A DNA stretch of 64,000 bases from Diphasiastrum complanatum (Eukaryota > Streptophyta > Lycopodiopsida > Lycopodiales > Lycopodiaceae), in assembly GCA_029204225.1 (NCBI GenBank), contig CM055101.1:64070671-64134670 (forward strand), written 5' to 3'. Of this stretch, positions 45,948-58,100 are shown one piece after another. The notes beneath the pieces were generated by a model. That model worked only from the letters and a program-made list of their open reading frames with translations, was not told the origin of the DNA and searched no databases. A program made the translations under genes and the position numbers. The first letter of the stretch is position 1; each line of letters begins with the position of its first letter.

Positions 45948-46452
45948 TCAGGTAAGCTTTTATTTGGGGGATCAGAAGGCTTCCTCAGCTGTGCACCTGA
46001 TGGTCGAGGAGACCTCTGGACCGGGCGAACTTGGAATATCCGTAAGGCTTGGTTTCTTCATTGTTTCATGCAAATCTTTGAGCTGCTCTTTTCGAGTAAT
46101 GACACTAACTGTAACGTCCAAAGCCTAGTCTTTTAAGTATAGGCGTTTGTACAAATCAGGTAGCAGGCACTATATCTGCTTGCTCTTTGTGTGTATGATT
46201 GCTAGAGTTGGTGCCATATTTTACTTCATTTTGGTGGAGAGGATCTATCCTCAATAAGACCTTTTTTTCTGTGGCTGTCGGTCAATGCCACTACTATGCA
46301 AAGTTACCTTATTGAATAAATTTTCTTTCTTTCTCTGACTTTTCTTTCTTTCTCTTTGCTGAAAAAGTTAACATGTGATTTCTCTGATAAGATCATGAAC
46401 ATACAAAACAAAGGTTGAACTTGAGTGCATCTAGCATTACAAAAAATGTATT

Positions 46453-46456
<4 letters not shown>
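45948..46456 (+). other. 3' flank of the BAHD gene
   Basis: Presumed 3' UTR and beyond. 45960-46060 includes an open piece, LMVEETSGPGELGISVRLGF, resembling a BAHD C-terminal strand. GAATAAAT at 46314 could be a polyadenylation signal. Confidence 0.4.
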
Positions 46457-46536
<80 letters not shown>

Positions 46537-46562
46537 GCGCGCGCGCACACCCACCCACCCAC
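46457..46562. repeat. Compound (TC)n-(AC)n-(GC)n-(CACC)n microsatellite
   Basis: TC 46457-46501, AC 46502-46534, GC 46534-46546, then CACC/AC words. A separate C15 run is at 46695-46709. Confidence 0.95.
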
Positions 46563-46889
46563 ACACACGCGTGCCCTAAGTATAGCTCATTTATTTTACA
46601 CAGAGGCTCTTACGATTAGCACTTTGAACATGGACACAAGGGGCTCGGGATAGACTATGCAAATGCATTTATGCCTTTGCACACTGGGCTCAAACCCCCC
46701 CCCCCCCCCAATTCTATTGTAAAGGTGACTCGGGTGCACCTAGTGTGCCTCATTAGACTCTAAGGGATGACACTCCCTAAAGTCTTAGAACAAGTTAGGC
46801 AGTAAAGGACTCAGCTTGCGACCTGTGGTGAGCCAGTCAAGTAGTCACAAGTCATGAGCTAGGTCTAGAGCTTGAGTCATGGCCTAGTG

Positions 46890-48884
46890 CACTACAAGAG
46901 TTGCCGCGATTTCCGACATGGAATTGCGTTTTAATGTTTTTTTGAATCGACGCGGGCATCGCAATAGAGTCGTTGGAATCCGTTGGATTTGAAATACGTC
47001 GGAATCCGATGACAAGCCCAAAACCGGCAACTGGCCGGTAAAAACAATTCCACGTGGAGGTCGGATTCCGACGGCCCGCCACACATGGCCTTCGGAATCC
47101 GACAATTTTTTGTTTTGCCATGTGGACCTCGGAGATTCCGATGGCCCGGCCACGTGGCCATGGGAATTCGACAATTTACAAACCGATTCCATGATACGAA
47201 CTCTTACTTCAGTGTGGAGATTATGACAAGAACTGCAAATACACTATATATGGCATGTAGTACTACATAGCAACTAACCTGTTACAATCTTTTCAAAACA
47301 CGTCGAATGAATATTTAGATCAACTGTGATTCACAATATTAATCAAGTCACTAATACACTACGAACCCATTCGTTAACTGGTATGGAAACTAGCATAAAT
47401 TGCAACCAAACATACTTCAATGGACAGGAAGTGCTAACGGAAAATAAATGATTACGGAAAATGACAGATGATACGAACTGAAAATAGATAAAGTCATTCC
47501 TATTTGTGCTAGTGCATATGCATGTAGCCGGAAAGCGAAGAAGTGCTAGTCATGAATGCTTCAATTGATTCTACTATGTTTGCCACTTTGCTTCTATCCT
47601 TTGCCAGGTAATGAGGTAGACAATCGATCACTCAGGTAAACAGATTTTGTAGGGGTTTCTAGATCGCCAGAAAACCCTGACAAAGGGCCACAAGCAGATG
47701 CCCTACTTCACAAGTTTGAAAACATAGGCACATATGGTGCACTTGCCATAGGTAGATATCTCAGAAGGTCGCAGATTTGATCCTAACCTAGGTAGGGCGG
47801 ATAGGGCCATAAATGAGCTCACAGACAAGGTTTACAATTAGGTAGAATGCCACAAAATCAAGGTTCATGCTATACATAAGAGTGCTTAAAGTCTAAATCC
47901 TAAAATCTACAAAGAACATAACAGTATATGAAACTCTTCTATCTATATTTTTGTTGCTCTCTCTGTCTCTCGCACACATCTTTCGCTTCCTTTCTTAAAA
48001 GAAAGAGAAAACAAAGTTTATGATGCTCACCAGAGTGCTCAAACCCTAAACCTTGAAATATATATATAATATTACGTTAACTTAATCTTTTCTTTCTCTA
48101 TCTATCTCTCTTCATGCACATGTGGATATCATTCAAGCCTCCAAAAAAAGATGAAAGTGTCATGATAGTACTATGTGCGAAAATAGAGAAGGTTCATGCT
48201 ACACATAAAAGTGCTTAAAATTTAAACCCTAAAATCTACAAAGAACATAACGTTAAATCAAACTCTTCTATCTATATTTTTCTTGCTCTCTCTGTCTCCC
48301 ACACACATCTTTCTCTTCCTCTCTCACTCTCTCAAGTACAATCATCAATCACTAAGACACATATTTGTGTTTTACTACACAAAATATAGAATACAAAGAA
48401 GATAGTATACAAGAAAAAATCACAAAGAAAGAAATCTTAGTTACACATAACAAAACAAAAGAATCGTACTTGGAATGAGACAAATGAAAATGATAGAGTT
48501 GAGAAGAAGCGCCAAAAGCCGATCTCCAGCAATTTTTTGCAAGAATAAAAAATAAGAAAACCTTAGAAAAATGAGAATTCAATCACGGACGTCGGATTCT
48601 GACATCTGTATTATCCGTTGAATTTCGACGTCCGCTTTATGCTTTTTTTTTATGCACGGTCAGGTGATGTCATCAATTAAAAAGTTGCAATGTCTTGGAA
48701 ATGGGATGTCAGATTGAAATCTGACATCAGTAAAATTTTCGACAAAGTTTTTTTTTTTTGTCGGATTATGACATTATTATGTCGGATTATGATGTATTAT
48801 TATGTCGGATTCCAATAGATTATGAAATTTTTTTGAATCCGTCGGAACCTTTTGTCGAAAATCGCACATTTTCTTGTTGTAGTC
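46890..48884. mobile_element. Probable non-autonomous CACTA-like DNA transposon
   Basis: The left end starts CACTACAAGAGTTGCCGCGA followed by TTTCCGAC. The right end, reverse-complemented, reads GACTACAACAAGAAAATGTG followed by CGATTTTCGAC. Both subterminal zones (46970-47180 and 48580-48870) hold many copies of the near-palindrome TCGGAATCCGA/GTCGGATT in both orientations, a hallmark of CACTA elements. No transposase is encoded in the 2.0 kb. The terminal base at the right is C-complement rather than the expected form, and no 3-bp target duplication is evident, so the ends are old or slightly off. Confidence 0.6.
47860..48319 (+). repeat. Internal direct duplication in the CACTA-like element
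   Basis: 47860-47990 and 48188-48319 share AAGGTTCATGCTA-ACATAA, CCTAAAATCTACAAAGAACA and CTCTTCTATCTATATTTTT. About 328 bp separates the copies. Confidence 0.8.
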
Positions 48885-51398
48885 AACCCCTGGGACCCAT
48901 GTCCAAGAGCTAAGTTGATTATGACCCCCGTGACAGCTCCCGAGACCCATATCCACAAGAGCTAGACTGATTCTGCCAAGCTTTATCAGCAAAATAAAAA
49001 CCAACTCCAGAAAAGCATGTTTTACCATCCAGCACTATACTCCAGGACAGAGGGAACACGTCGAATCACAACTGAACTATAGGAGAAGTCCGGCAGAAAT
49101 AAATTTGGACAACTAATTACAACCAGCACCAGGAATCCAATCGCCAGGTCTCAACTCTCTACCAACGCGAGCAAGCATAATGCCTAGCATATGTTGGTGG
49201 TCAGGAGACCTCAGTTAGTCTACGTATGAATGTAACCTCTTCCAAATTTAATAAAGTTAATCCTTGTAGATGATTAGCATTTCGATTTTGCCTCCAGAAC
49301 TGGTCCAAGTGGAAGGACCCTTACTACACCATTTTTGTGTCACTGGCCCCTAAGAGTCCATGTCACCGAAGTGAGACCCACCACTATGCCATTTGATCAG
49401 TTTAGTGACCACTATGCCTTGGGATTTCACGTGTGACTTGTCTTTGCCTTTGGTCACTTTTTTGGAATAGATTCTAAGTTGGCTTTCGAGTTGGTCAGGA
49501 TTCATGTTTTCTTAAGTCTAAATGGTTTGGCTTGTGGCATTTTTTAAGTTGGCTTTTCAGTGCTAGTTCGTGTCGGATGAATGGTAGACTTAAGCGCGTC
49601 TTGGAACCGTTCAAGTCCTAGTGCCCTTTGAGGCGCCGACATTTCATGTGGTATAGCTGGTCAGCTACACAAGTCCCATGAGGATGCACTACAACATTTC
49701 AGAGTTTTTTTGACCCTATTACTGAGGCTTTTATGAAGATTTAAAAAAAAAAAATCCCAAACCTCGATATATGATGTATACTTCGAAAAGAGATCCTCGA
49801 TAATTACCTCAGTAATCAAGGCTTCTTCATCTCATTTTTTGCTTTGTTAATAGCATTATTAAAATTGTCTCGATTTATTCATTTTAACTCTGGCATAGCC
49901 TTCTGACACATTCATTTTGAATTTGGTTCGGTCCGTTTGAAGAGTGATGAGTTGGAAGGGTAGGCCTCAACATCCAATAGGATTTCCACATGTTGCTCGA
50001 TGAAACATTTATTTATTAAAAAAAATATATATCTATTTTAATTTGCGACAACCTACGTAACGTAGAAGCTTGACATCAATAGTTCTATTGGTCCACATGG
50101 CAACACAAATGAGAAAATAAATATAAAAAAACACCTTTTAGAAAGGATCAATAGTTCTATTGGTCGACATGGCAACGCAAATGAGAAAAAAATAATAAAC
50201 TTTTTTTTTTTAAGGCCCTCTTCAGACCCATATTTACTCTAATGTGTTTTTTGGACACAAACCTTTTTGCTCATAAAACCCATTAACAATTTACCACATA
50301 ACATGACAAGTGCCCTTTTTGCATGTATCAAAACTAACATATGTCAATTTTTAGAAAAACTTAGGCAATTCACATGTTTCAATTTACAAACACCATAAAA
50401 GTTAACATGTCAATCCAACACATCATTTGTTCAAGACAAAGTGAATGAATTAATGATTATTTTCATGTAATCCATGTTGTAATTTATTGGATTGCACGAC
50501 TTTAGATAGCTCACTCCCCAACTATTTTGTGAAGTACAAGTTTCTTTCAAAAAATTTAAATTAAAATAAAACTCCAAAATATGCTAGACGAGATAAACAT
50601 CTTGGATCAAGAGTTGTGTTTTTTTACATAAGCTATGTATTCAAGAAATCGATGAACTATAACTTTGCAAAGGTTTAGATTGCTCACTCTCGTGCTATAT
50701 TTTAAGTAAAAGATTCACTTGAAAGACTAATTCACATTGTTAAATGTTGCAAAAGGTGTGATTTCTCAAGGAACTATGTACAAATTCACTACATTGCCCA
50801 TAAACCATTGAACTACAAATTATGGACTTTGTAAATAATCTCACCTATGTTTTTTGGCACATTTTGACCTTCGAAAGTGATATCCTATCATTTTTCACAT
50901 ATTTTATAAAATCTCAAGTCTATAAAGAGATTTTCACAAGAACATTGTGCTCATAAGCATCATAAAGGAACTTGAAAAAAGACATTATGACCCATGAAGA
51001 TGCATAGATGGGACTCGTAAAAAAATATCAGCCACTAAAAGGGGTCTTGCTTGCCATCCATTAAGCTAGGAAAGAAATATTCTAAGTGAACTTTATACTC
51101 GACTCAACGGCTCAATTATGGTTTGGCCTAACAACTAATAAATTTATAGCCATTTCACTAAATGCAAAGGTCACTAAAAAGACTATTCCCCTAATATGTA
51201 GAGGTTTGTTTCGAGAAATATTAACTAAAATAAAATCCAAATTACCAAGACAAAGTATCTTCTACAAAATTCACTTACCCAACAAATTTGATCAACTTGT
51301 TGAACTGATCGATCAGATAGAATGATGCTCATTTTTTCACAACACACCTTATGTTCATTTTGAGTAAAACTAAATAATTGTTTTACAACCTTTAGGCA
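48885..51398. other. AT-rich intergenic DNA with a short duplication
   Basis: ATCAATAGTTCTATTGGTC at 50075 and 50147 starts a 72-bp tandem duplication (to about 50200). At 49687 CACTACAAC and the nearby inverted pair ATTACTGAGG/CCTCAGTAAT suggest another transposon end, not resolved. No gene. Confidence 0.4.
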
Positions 51399-51563
51399 GG
51401 GGAATGGTATTTCTAGTGTACTACCTCTATGGGCTATATCTCACCCTTACAGGCTTCTCACAACTTACAAATGACCCTAGGGGAATGGTATTTCTAGTGT
51501 ACTACCTCTATGGGCTATATCTCACTCACCCTTACAGGCTTCTCACAACTTACAAATGACCCT
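51399..51563 (+). repeat. Tandem duplication, about 80 bp, two copies
   Basis: The copies 51399-51478 and 51479-51563 both begin GGGAATGGTATTTCTAGTGT and end ACTTACAAATGACCC. They differ by a four-base CTCA duplication. Confidence 0.9.
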
Positions 51564-52139
51564 TACCACCTACCATCATCAAAGGTCACTAGAAATACTA
51601 TTTCCCAATAAGTGAACATCAAATTCACCTCATTACCGAAGGCTGATGAGATGGTTTTTCTTTGAACAGTAGGGGATGGTTGGCTGGTCTTGAAGAGATA
51701 TTAAATCCAGGTGGAGAATAACCCACTTTCTAGTCCATCATTGCGAGGATTATATGAAATTAAGCTGCTCACAAAGATGATTAGGAAATGGTGTAACTCC
51801 ACATAAATCAGGATTCTTGGAAGGTTATTTTGAGGCTCAAAAGCCAGAATCTACCCACTCAGAGATGATAAGCCAGGACTACAGTAGAACAAGTTCAGCT
51901 CTGCAAGACACTGATTCCTGCTATTATTTCTGCAGAGACAAGGAAAAGCTAGATCCCTGATGCAGACAAGGACCAAGTTTTGCCCTCCATCCTGACAGGT
52001 GGAGCAAACCATAACACATATCAGAGGTGAGGGTAGATTTTCTCTGAGCTAGATTGAAACACAGCTTAATGCAGACTGTAAGTCAGGTACAAGCAGATGG
52101 ATATAAGTACAAAGGAAACCCACTTTGGGTACAGTGGAT
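51564..52139 (-). other. 3' flank of the ABCB gene
   Basis: Presumed 3' UTR and spacer for the minus-strand transporter. No other gene was seen. Confidence 0.4.
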
Positions 52140-55100
52140 CTACTGATATTTCTGTAAATTGATGAGATCTGCATATGCACTATTAGCACGCCCAATCAAC
52201 TCTTCATGGCTTCCTTGTTCAATAATCTGGCCATCCTTCAAAACTGCAATAATGTTTGCATTCCGGACTGTGGAAAGCCTATGAGCCACAAGCACGGTGG
52301 TGCGACGTTTCATGAGGCGCTCCAGAGCATCTTGTACAATCTTTTCGGATTGTGCATCCAATGCACTTGTGGCCTCATCAAGTAGTAGTATAGAAGGATC
52401 CTTCAGAATTGCTCTTGCAATTGCTATCCTTTGCTTTTGGCCCCCTGAAAGCTGGATCCCTCTTTCCCCAACTTCAGTCTGATACCCCGTTGGAAGTGCA
52501 CTGATGAAGCTATGTGCATTTGCAGCTTTTGCTGCTTGTGTGATCTCGGATTCTGTTGCTGCAGGCTTACCATAGCCAATATTCTCGTAGATGGTGGTGG
52601 CAAAAAGTGCAGGCTCCTGCTGAACCAATCCAATGTGCTGTCTTAGTGACCTTAAATTGAACTTGCGGATGTCAGTTCCATCTACTATTACCTTCCCAGA
52701 GATGGGGTCGTAAAACCTCGCAATAAGTGCTATGATAGAGCTTTTGCCTGATCCACTGGCTCCAACCAATGCCATGCTTCTGCCTGCACGTAGTCTGAAA
52801 CTCAAGTCACTGAAAATTACGACATCCGGTCTGGAAGGATATCTGAAATTAATGTGCTTGAACTCAATATCGCCCTTCACCTGGCTTATTTCTTCAGCTT
52901 CCGAATCATCTGGTTGGATTTCTGTATGTCTGTCAAGAATCTCAAAAACAGAACCAACAGCTTGCGATCCCTTGATGATATCTGGAGCAAGAGCAAGGGT
53001 TTCGGCGACGCCAAAGGCAGTAAAAATAAGTAAGATGAAACTTTTAATGACATGTCCGAATGATGTTTCCCCCTTCTTGATCAAGGTAGAAGCGTACCAG
53101 AGGGCTAGACCATAGGAGCTGTAGAGGAAAAATTGTGAGATCCCATAGCCAAGTCCAGCCAACTGCCCTTGAAAGAAGGAGTTCTTTATAGGTTCCTTCA
53201 ACTCCCTGCTAAATAGGTCCAGTACCTTCTTTTCAGCACAAAAGGCTGCAACTGTCCGGATGTTGCTGACCGCTTCTCCTGCCACTCTTGTTGCCCTAGC
53301 ATAAGCTTTGCTTAGATTTGCACCAAATCCTTTTAGAAATAGATGCTGCAAAGGAACATGCTCGGCTTAAGATATTGCAAGCATAAATTAACAGCATGTC
53401 TATACTTATTCTAGACAGAAAAGGCTAAAAGTTGCACCAGAAAAATGGATGCCAGTGCTGTAACTCAATTTGGTCAGTCACAATTTTGCCTACCTAGAAG
53501 AAGTCAATGTTGAGGAAAGTGCTCTAGAGATCAAAAGATTATGATAGGGTGCTCTTGGAGTATGTGATGACAATTGCCAAATCTAAGTAAGCTATACCTC
53601 AGCAATATGTGCACTTATCATTAGAGGGAAAAGCGCAAGAATAATGATGGTGAGCCTCCATTGCAGCACAAATGACAAAACGAAACCAGTGATTATAAGC
53701 GAGAGGTTTTGCATGAGAGTCGACAAACGATCGCTAACTGCAGCCTTCACCATTGTTGCATCATAGGATAAACGTGATGCAACAAGGCTGCTGTTATTCT
53801 CCTCTCTATCAAACCAACCTATTTCGTTGCGCAGTATGGCTGCAAAAAAGAAGCAAAAGACAAATCTCACAACATAGGAAAGTATATAAAAAAACAAGAC
53901 AGCCAACAACAATGATTACCACATCTCTCAGAGTCTCAGTTAGTCCATGGTTGTATGAAGTTTAATAAGAGTGCTACACAAAGCATTCATACAGATGATC
54001 ATGCAAACAAGAGCTCTCTGAAGTGCATGTACCCGTAAACATCATCCTTCTCACACGCATAGTAAGGCGCTCCCCCATAATTCCAAAAAAGTAATGTTGG
54101 AGAACGAAAAACAGCACAGTTGCCACAGTTGCACCCGAGAATACTAGAGAGATCTTTGTAATCTCCCTCTTTTGGTATGAAACATTCGGATCATAAAAGG
54201 TCACCAGTGCTTGGGTGATGCCAAAGGCAAAAAAGGGTGTCTCAGCTCCGGCTAGTATAGCTCCCATTCCTCCAAGCAAGCCAAATCGCCATTCTGATTT
54301 ATTTAGCCTGAGTAATCTCTTAAAAGAAGGCATGGAAAATTGTGTATTTTCATGGTACTGTTCTAACTCCGGATGGATGCTTTGAGTTTCTGCATCAGAA
54401 AGTACGCTCAAATGGAAGCTGAAGGTTCTCTGTGAGAGAGAAGAGCCTCGAGAGTTCCTGAGATATAAACAAAGTCCGAGAAATATACTGATATCCAAAT
54501 GCAAAATTTTCCAATGTCTAGATATGCAAATACTAAAGTATGAATCAAGATTCAGCCAGTATGGTTAACGTAATATAATGTCGACCAGCATTGATGCTTT
54601 CTTCACAACTGTGATATTTTACGTGATAGTTGAGATCCCTTATCTTCTAGACAATAGTGTCTACCTTGATTGGTTGAAGATTGAAGGGCCATCTTGGATT
54701 TTCTCCTTTCCTGCTGCTTGAATCTTTATGAGTGAATTATATGCTCCATTTTCTCCTTTGGCAATCAATTCTTCATGTGTCCCTATTTCTATAACTTTTC
54801 CGGACTGCACAACCGCAATAAGCTCTGCATTCTGAATTGTTGATAGTCGATGAGCAACAACCACAGTGGTCCTTTCAACCATGATACGGTCTAAAGCTTC
54901 CTGAACAGCATGCTCCGAGCCTGTATCCAATGCACTGGTGGCTTCATCAAGGAGAAGGATGGCTGGTCTTTTTACCATAGCTCTGGCAATTGCAATCCTT
55001 TGTTTCTGTCCACCTGACAATTGTACACCTTTTTCACCAACCTGTTAAAAACTCAAATTTATCAATACCAAATGTTAATTCGAATGGCGCGCATAATTTG

Positions 55101-58100
55101 GAAGTTGCAGTGCAATTATGAACTGTTCCATCGTGTATAGCATCGATCAAATGATAAGCATCCCTTTTTACTTTATTGGTGCCCAAGAGGAGGAGGGAAG
55201 ATACGGAAACAGACGTCCTCATTAGATTTCACATATTCATACAAAGACCAGGTTAATGCCCTGACTTCTATGACTTCTATGGAGTTGAAGCCTCGGTCAT
55301 ACTAAAGGCTAGCACTGAAGAGCAAAGCCAATCAAATAGAAGTCTTATTTCCTTATAAAATATATGGAAATTTAACATTATATCGCTTCAACTTGATTAA
55401 AGCCTAACTAAATAGCATACCTGTTGGCCAAAATGAATGTCAAAGTTATGGACTGTTAACCCGAGAAATTATGAAAGTTAATTCTTCAAAACCATTGCTG
55501 GCGATAAAGTTGAGTTATTAAGGACCTGCGTTTGGTACTTGGAAGGAAGCTGTTCTATAAAAGAGTGAGCATCAGAAATAGTTGCTGCTGCTTTGATCTC
55601 GTCCATGCTTGCATCTTCCTTCCCGAATAGGATGTTCTCAAATATGGTAGTGGCAAACAATGCTGGCTCCTGACTTACCAAGCCTATGTTGCTTCTTAGC
55701 CACGTCAGCTGCAAACTTTTGATATCATGCCCATCAAGTAGCAGTGTACCTGCAGAAGAAATGTTCAAATCAGAAAAGATGTTCCAAATAGCAAAACTTT
55801 AAATTGGTGAAGTGCAAGAATGCAAGCGTTGTACCTGCTTGGGGATCATAAAAACGTTCTATGAGGGAAATTATTGTGCTCTTGCCCGAACCACTGCGTC
55901 CAACAATGGCAACAGTTTTTCCTGCAGGAATACTGAGGCATAGATCTTTAAAAATGAGGACATCTGGCCGAGAAGGATAGCTGAAAGACACATCCTGCAG
56001 TACTATGTGGCCTTCAACTTGAGGAAGTGTTGTTCCTTCTAAAGAAGTTGAGTCAATGGTAGACTCACGTTCTATCATTTCAAAGATGGTATAACCTGCT
56101 GCTTTCCCTTTTCCAAAGGCTGCCAGATTGGGTGCCGCATTCCCCAGGGAACTGCAAATTCACACAACCCAATGTATCCATGACTTGTAACTTAATAATA
56201 ATGGGAATGTCTTGTTGCCCTTGAATACATAAAGAAAGCAATGTCAAATGCTAAACAAGCTGACAAAGATGTCTGCCGACTATCAATCTCTAAGTGCATT
56301 CAGCTGAGGCAATCTTCATAATCTACTCCTTCATTCAAACATGCAAACAAACTGTTATCCTTCTCAGCATATATTCGAATATACATTATTGTTGTATCCT
56401 TCGTAGATTGATTGTGACGTAGCACGTGGGTAGCAACATGCTATCGAATTAAAAACTTCACTGAGTTAAATGAAAAAATCGTTTTAAACTTTTAAACTTC
56501 GTAAGTTGCAATATAACAACTAATGCAGTTCGCGGAAGTTCTCAAGATTTTGCAATTACCTGTCTCAAAAGTTTCAAATTTTTCAAGCCAACAGCCCCAA
56601 ATACTTGATAGCTCAAATTTGCAATCCAAAGGAGGCCTCAAGATCTAATTCTGTGTTTAAGACAGGTTGTGGACAGAACAGATCTTGGATTTTGCCTAAT
56701 ACTTTTAGCCTTTTTCTGTTCTGATCGGACAAAATTGCCTGCCTATAGTAGTCAACTGATCATCATGCTATGTAACTAGCGGATAGTACAACATGGTGTT
56801 ATGAAGTACTGTGATTCACTTGACCTGATACCATGACACCTGAACATTTTTGCATGTGATTGTCCAATTACTCCTCATTCCTAGTGTTGATTGACCTATT
56901 TGAATAGATAAATAATAACATTGCAAGGGTACAAAGGTCTACTGCCACAATTCACGTGTGGACATCATAGTCTACAGACCATCCACTGTTAATAAAAATA
57001 GCATGAAACTCAAAAGCTATACTTCCATCGTCAACCCATGGTTTCTAATTTTCGTATAAGGCTGAATTATGTTCTATATGTACACCTAACATAGTTTAGT
57101 TGTCATGGGTCCATCAATCTTGAACTCCAGCATGCTGCCTGAGGATTTGAGTGTGTATTCTAGAGCAGCCAGTTCAACCTTATAATCTTGAAATTGTGGT
57201 TGAAAGGTGCATTAATGGCTGGAATCAAATAAGCACTCTGCCCTTTATGTTCTGGGAAATGGATTGTTCAATGACCTTTCCACCAAGTAAAATGCCCGTT
57301 AAGCAGAGCCGTCATTGAATGGCTGTTGAACCCTGTGGAAAGGTCAGTAAGCATCTTATTCCAAGCATAAAAGATTGGCAAGGTCATTTACTTTATGGTT
57401 GAATTCTGTTGTATGACACACAAATTTTGACTTATATAGGCTTTAATATCTCCTCCAAATTATCTATGGACTTTTTATGGGCCATAACCTGCTTTTGAAA
57501 ACAATTTCTGAACTTCCAAGGTTCATAATCTGCCTTAAATTTCTTCTATAGTGGCATGCTTAAATAAAAGTTTTAAATGAGGCGAACTGAACAGATTCCG
57601 ACAGACGTGGACTGTGCAGGCACAGCAACCTACAAAAGAATGGTGATCTTTGCAGAATGTAATGTACTTCAATAAGAATAGTGAAATGACATACTGATCT
57701 TCGCAGAGAAGTAAAAGTGCTGCATAGGAAATATTCTGCCTGGTAATAGATTTCCTATGCAGCACTTTTCCACCAGGGAACAGATTTCCATTTTAGTTCT
57801 ATAGTTTTCGCAAACTATAGAACTAAAATGGAAATCTATTCCCTGGTGGAAAAGTGCTGCACAGGAAATATTCTGCCTGGTAACTGTGAAGGTCTGTAAT
57901 CTGATATTTGCAAGCTTTTTATCGACCGTATATTTGTTCTTGGTCCAGGTAAGAAAATTGCTAGTTCTACAAATCAATAAATCAATTGAAGTAGAAAACG
58001 CAGATACAAAAATCTTCACAAAGAAATCTTTTACTAGCTCTGGGTGAGAGAATTGTAAATGACCCTTACCACCAGTAAACCTCACCAAAAAGAAAGTTCC

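Noticed and set aside
46852-47192. Overlapping minus-strand ORFs of about 76-102 codons
   Set aside because: They lie in the subterminal palindrome zone of the CACTA-like element and carry no domain.
49687-49890. Second CACTA-type end with inverted ATTACTGAGG/CCTCAGTAAT
   Set aside because: No partner terminus was found; nine bases are not enough.
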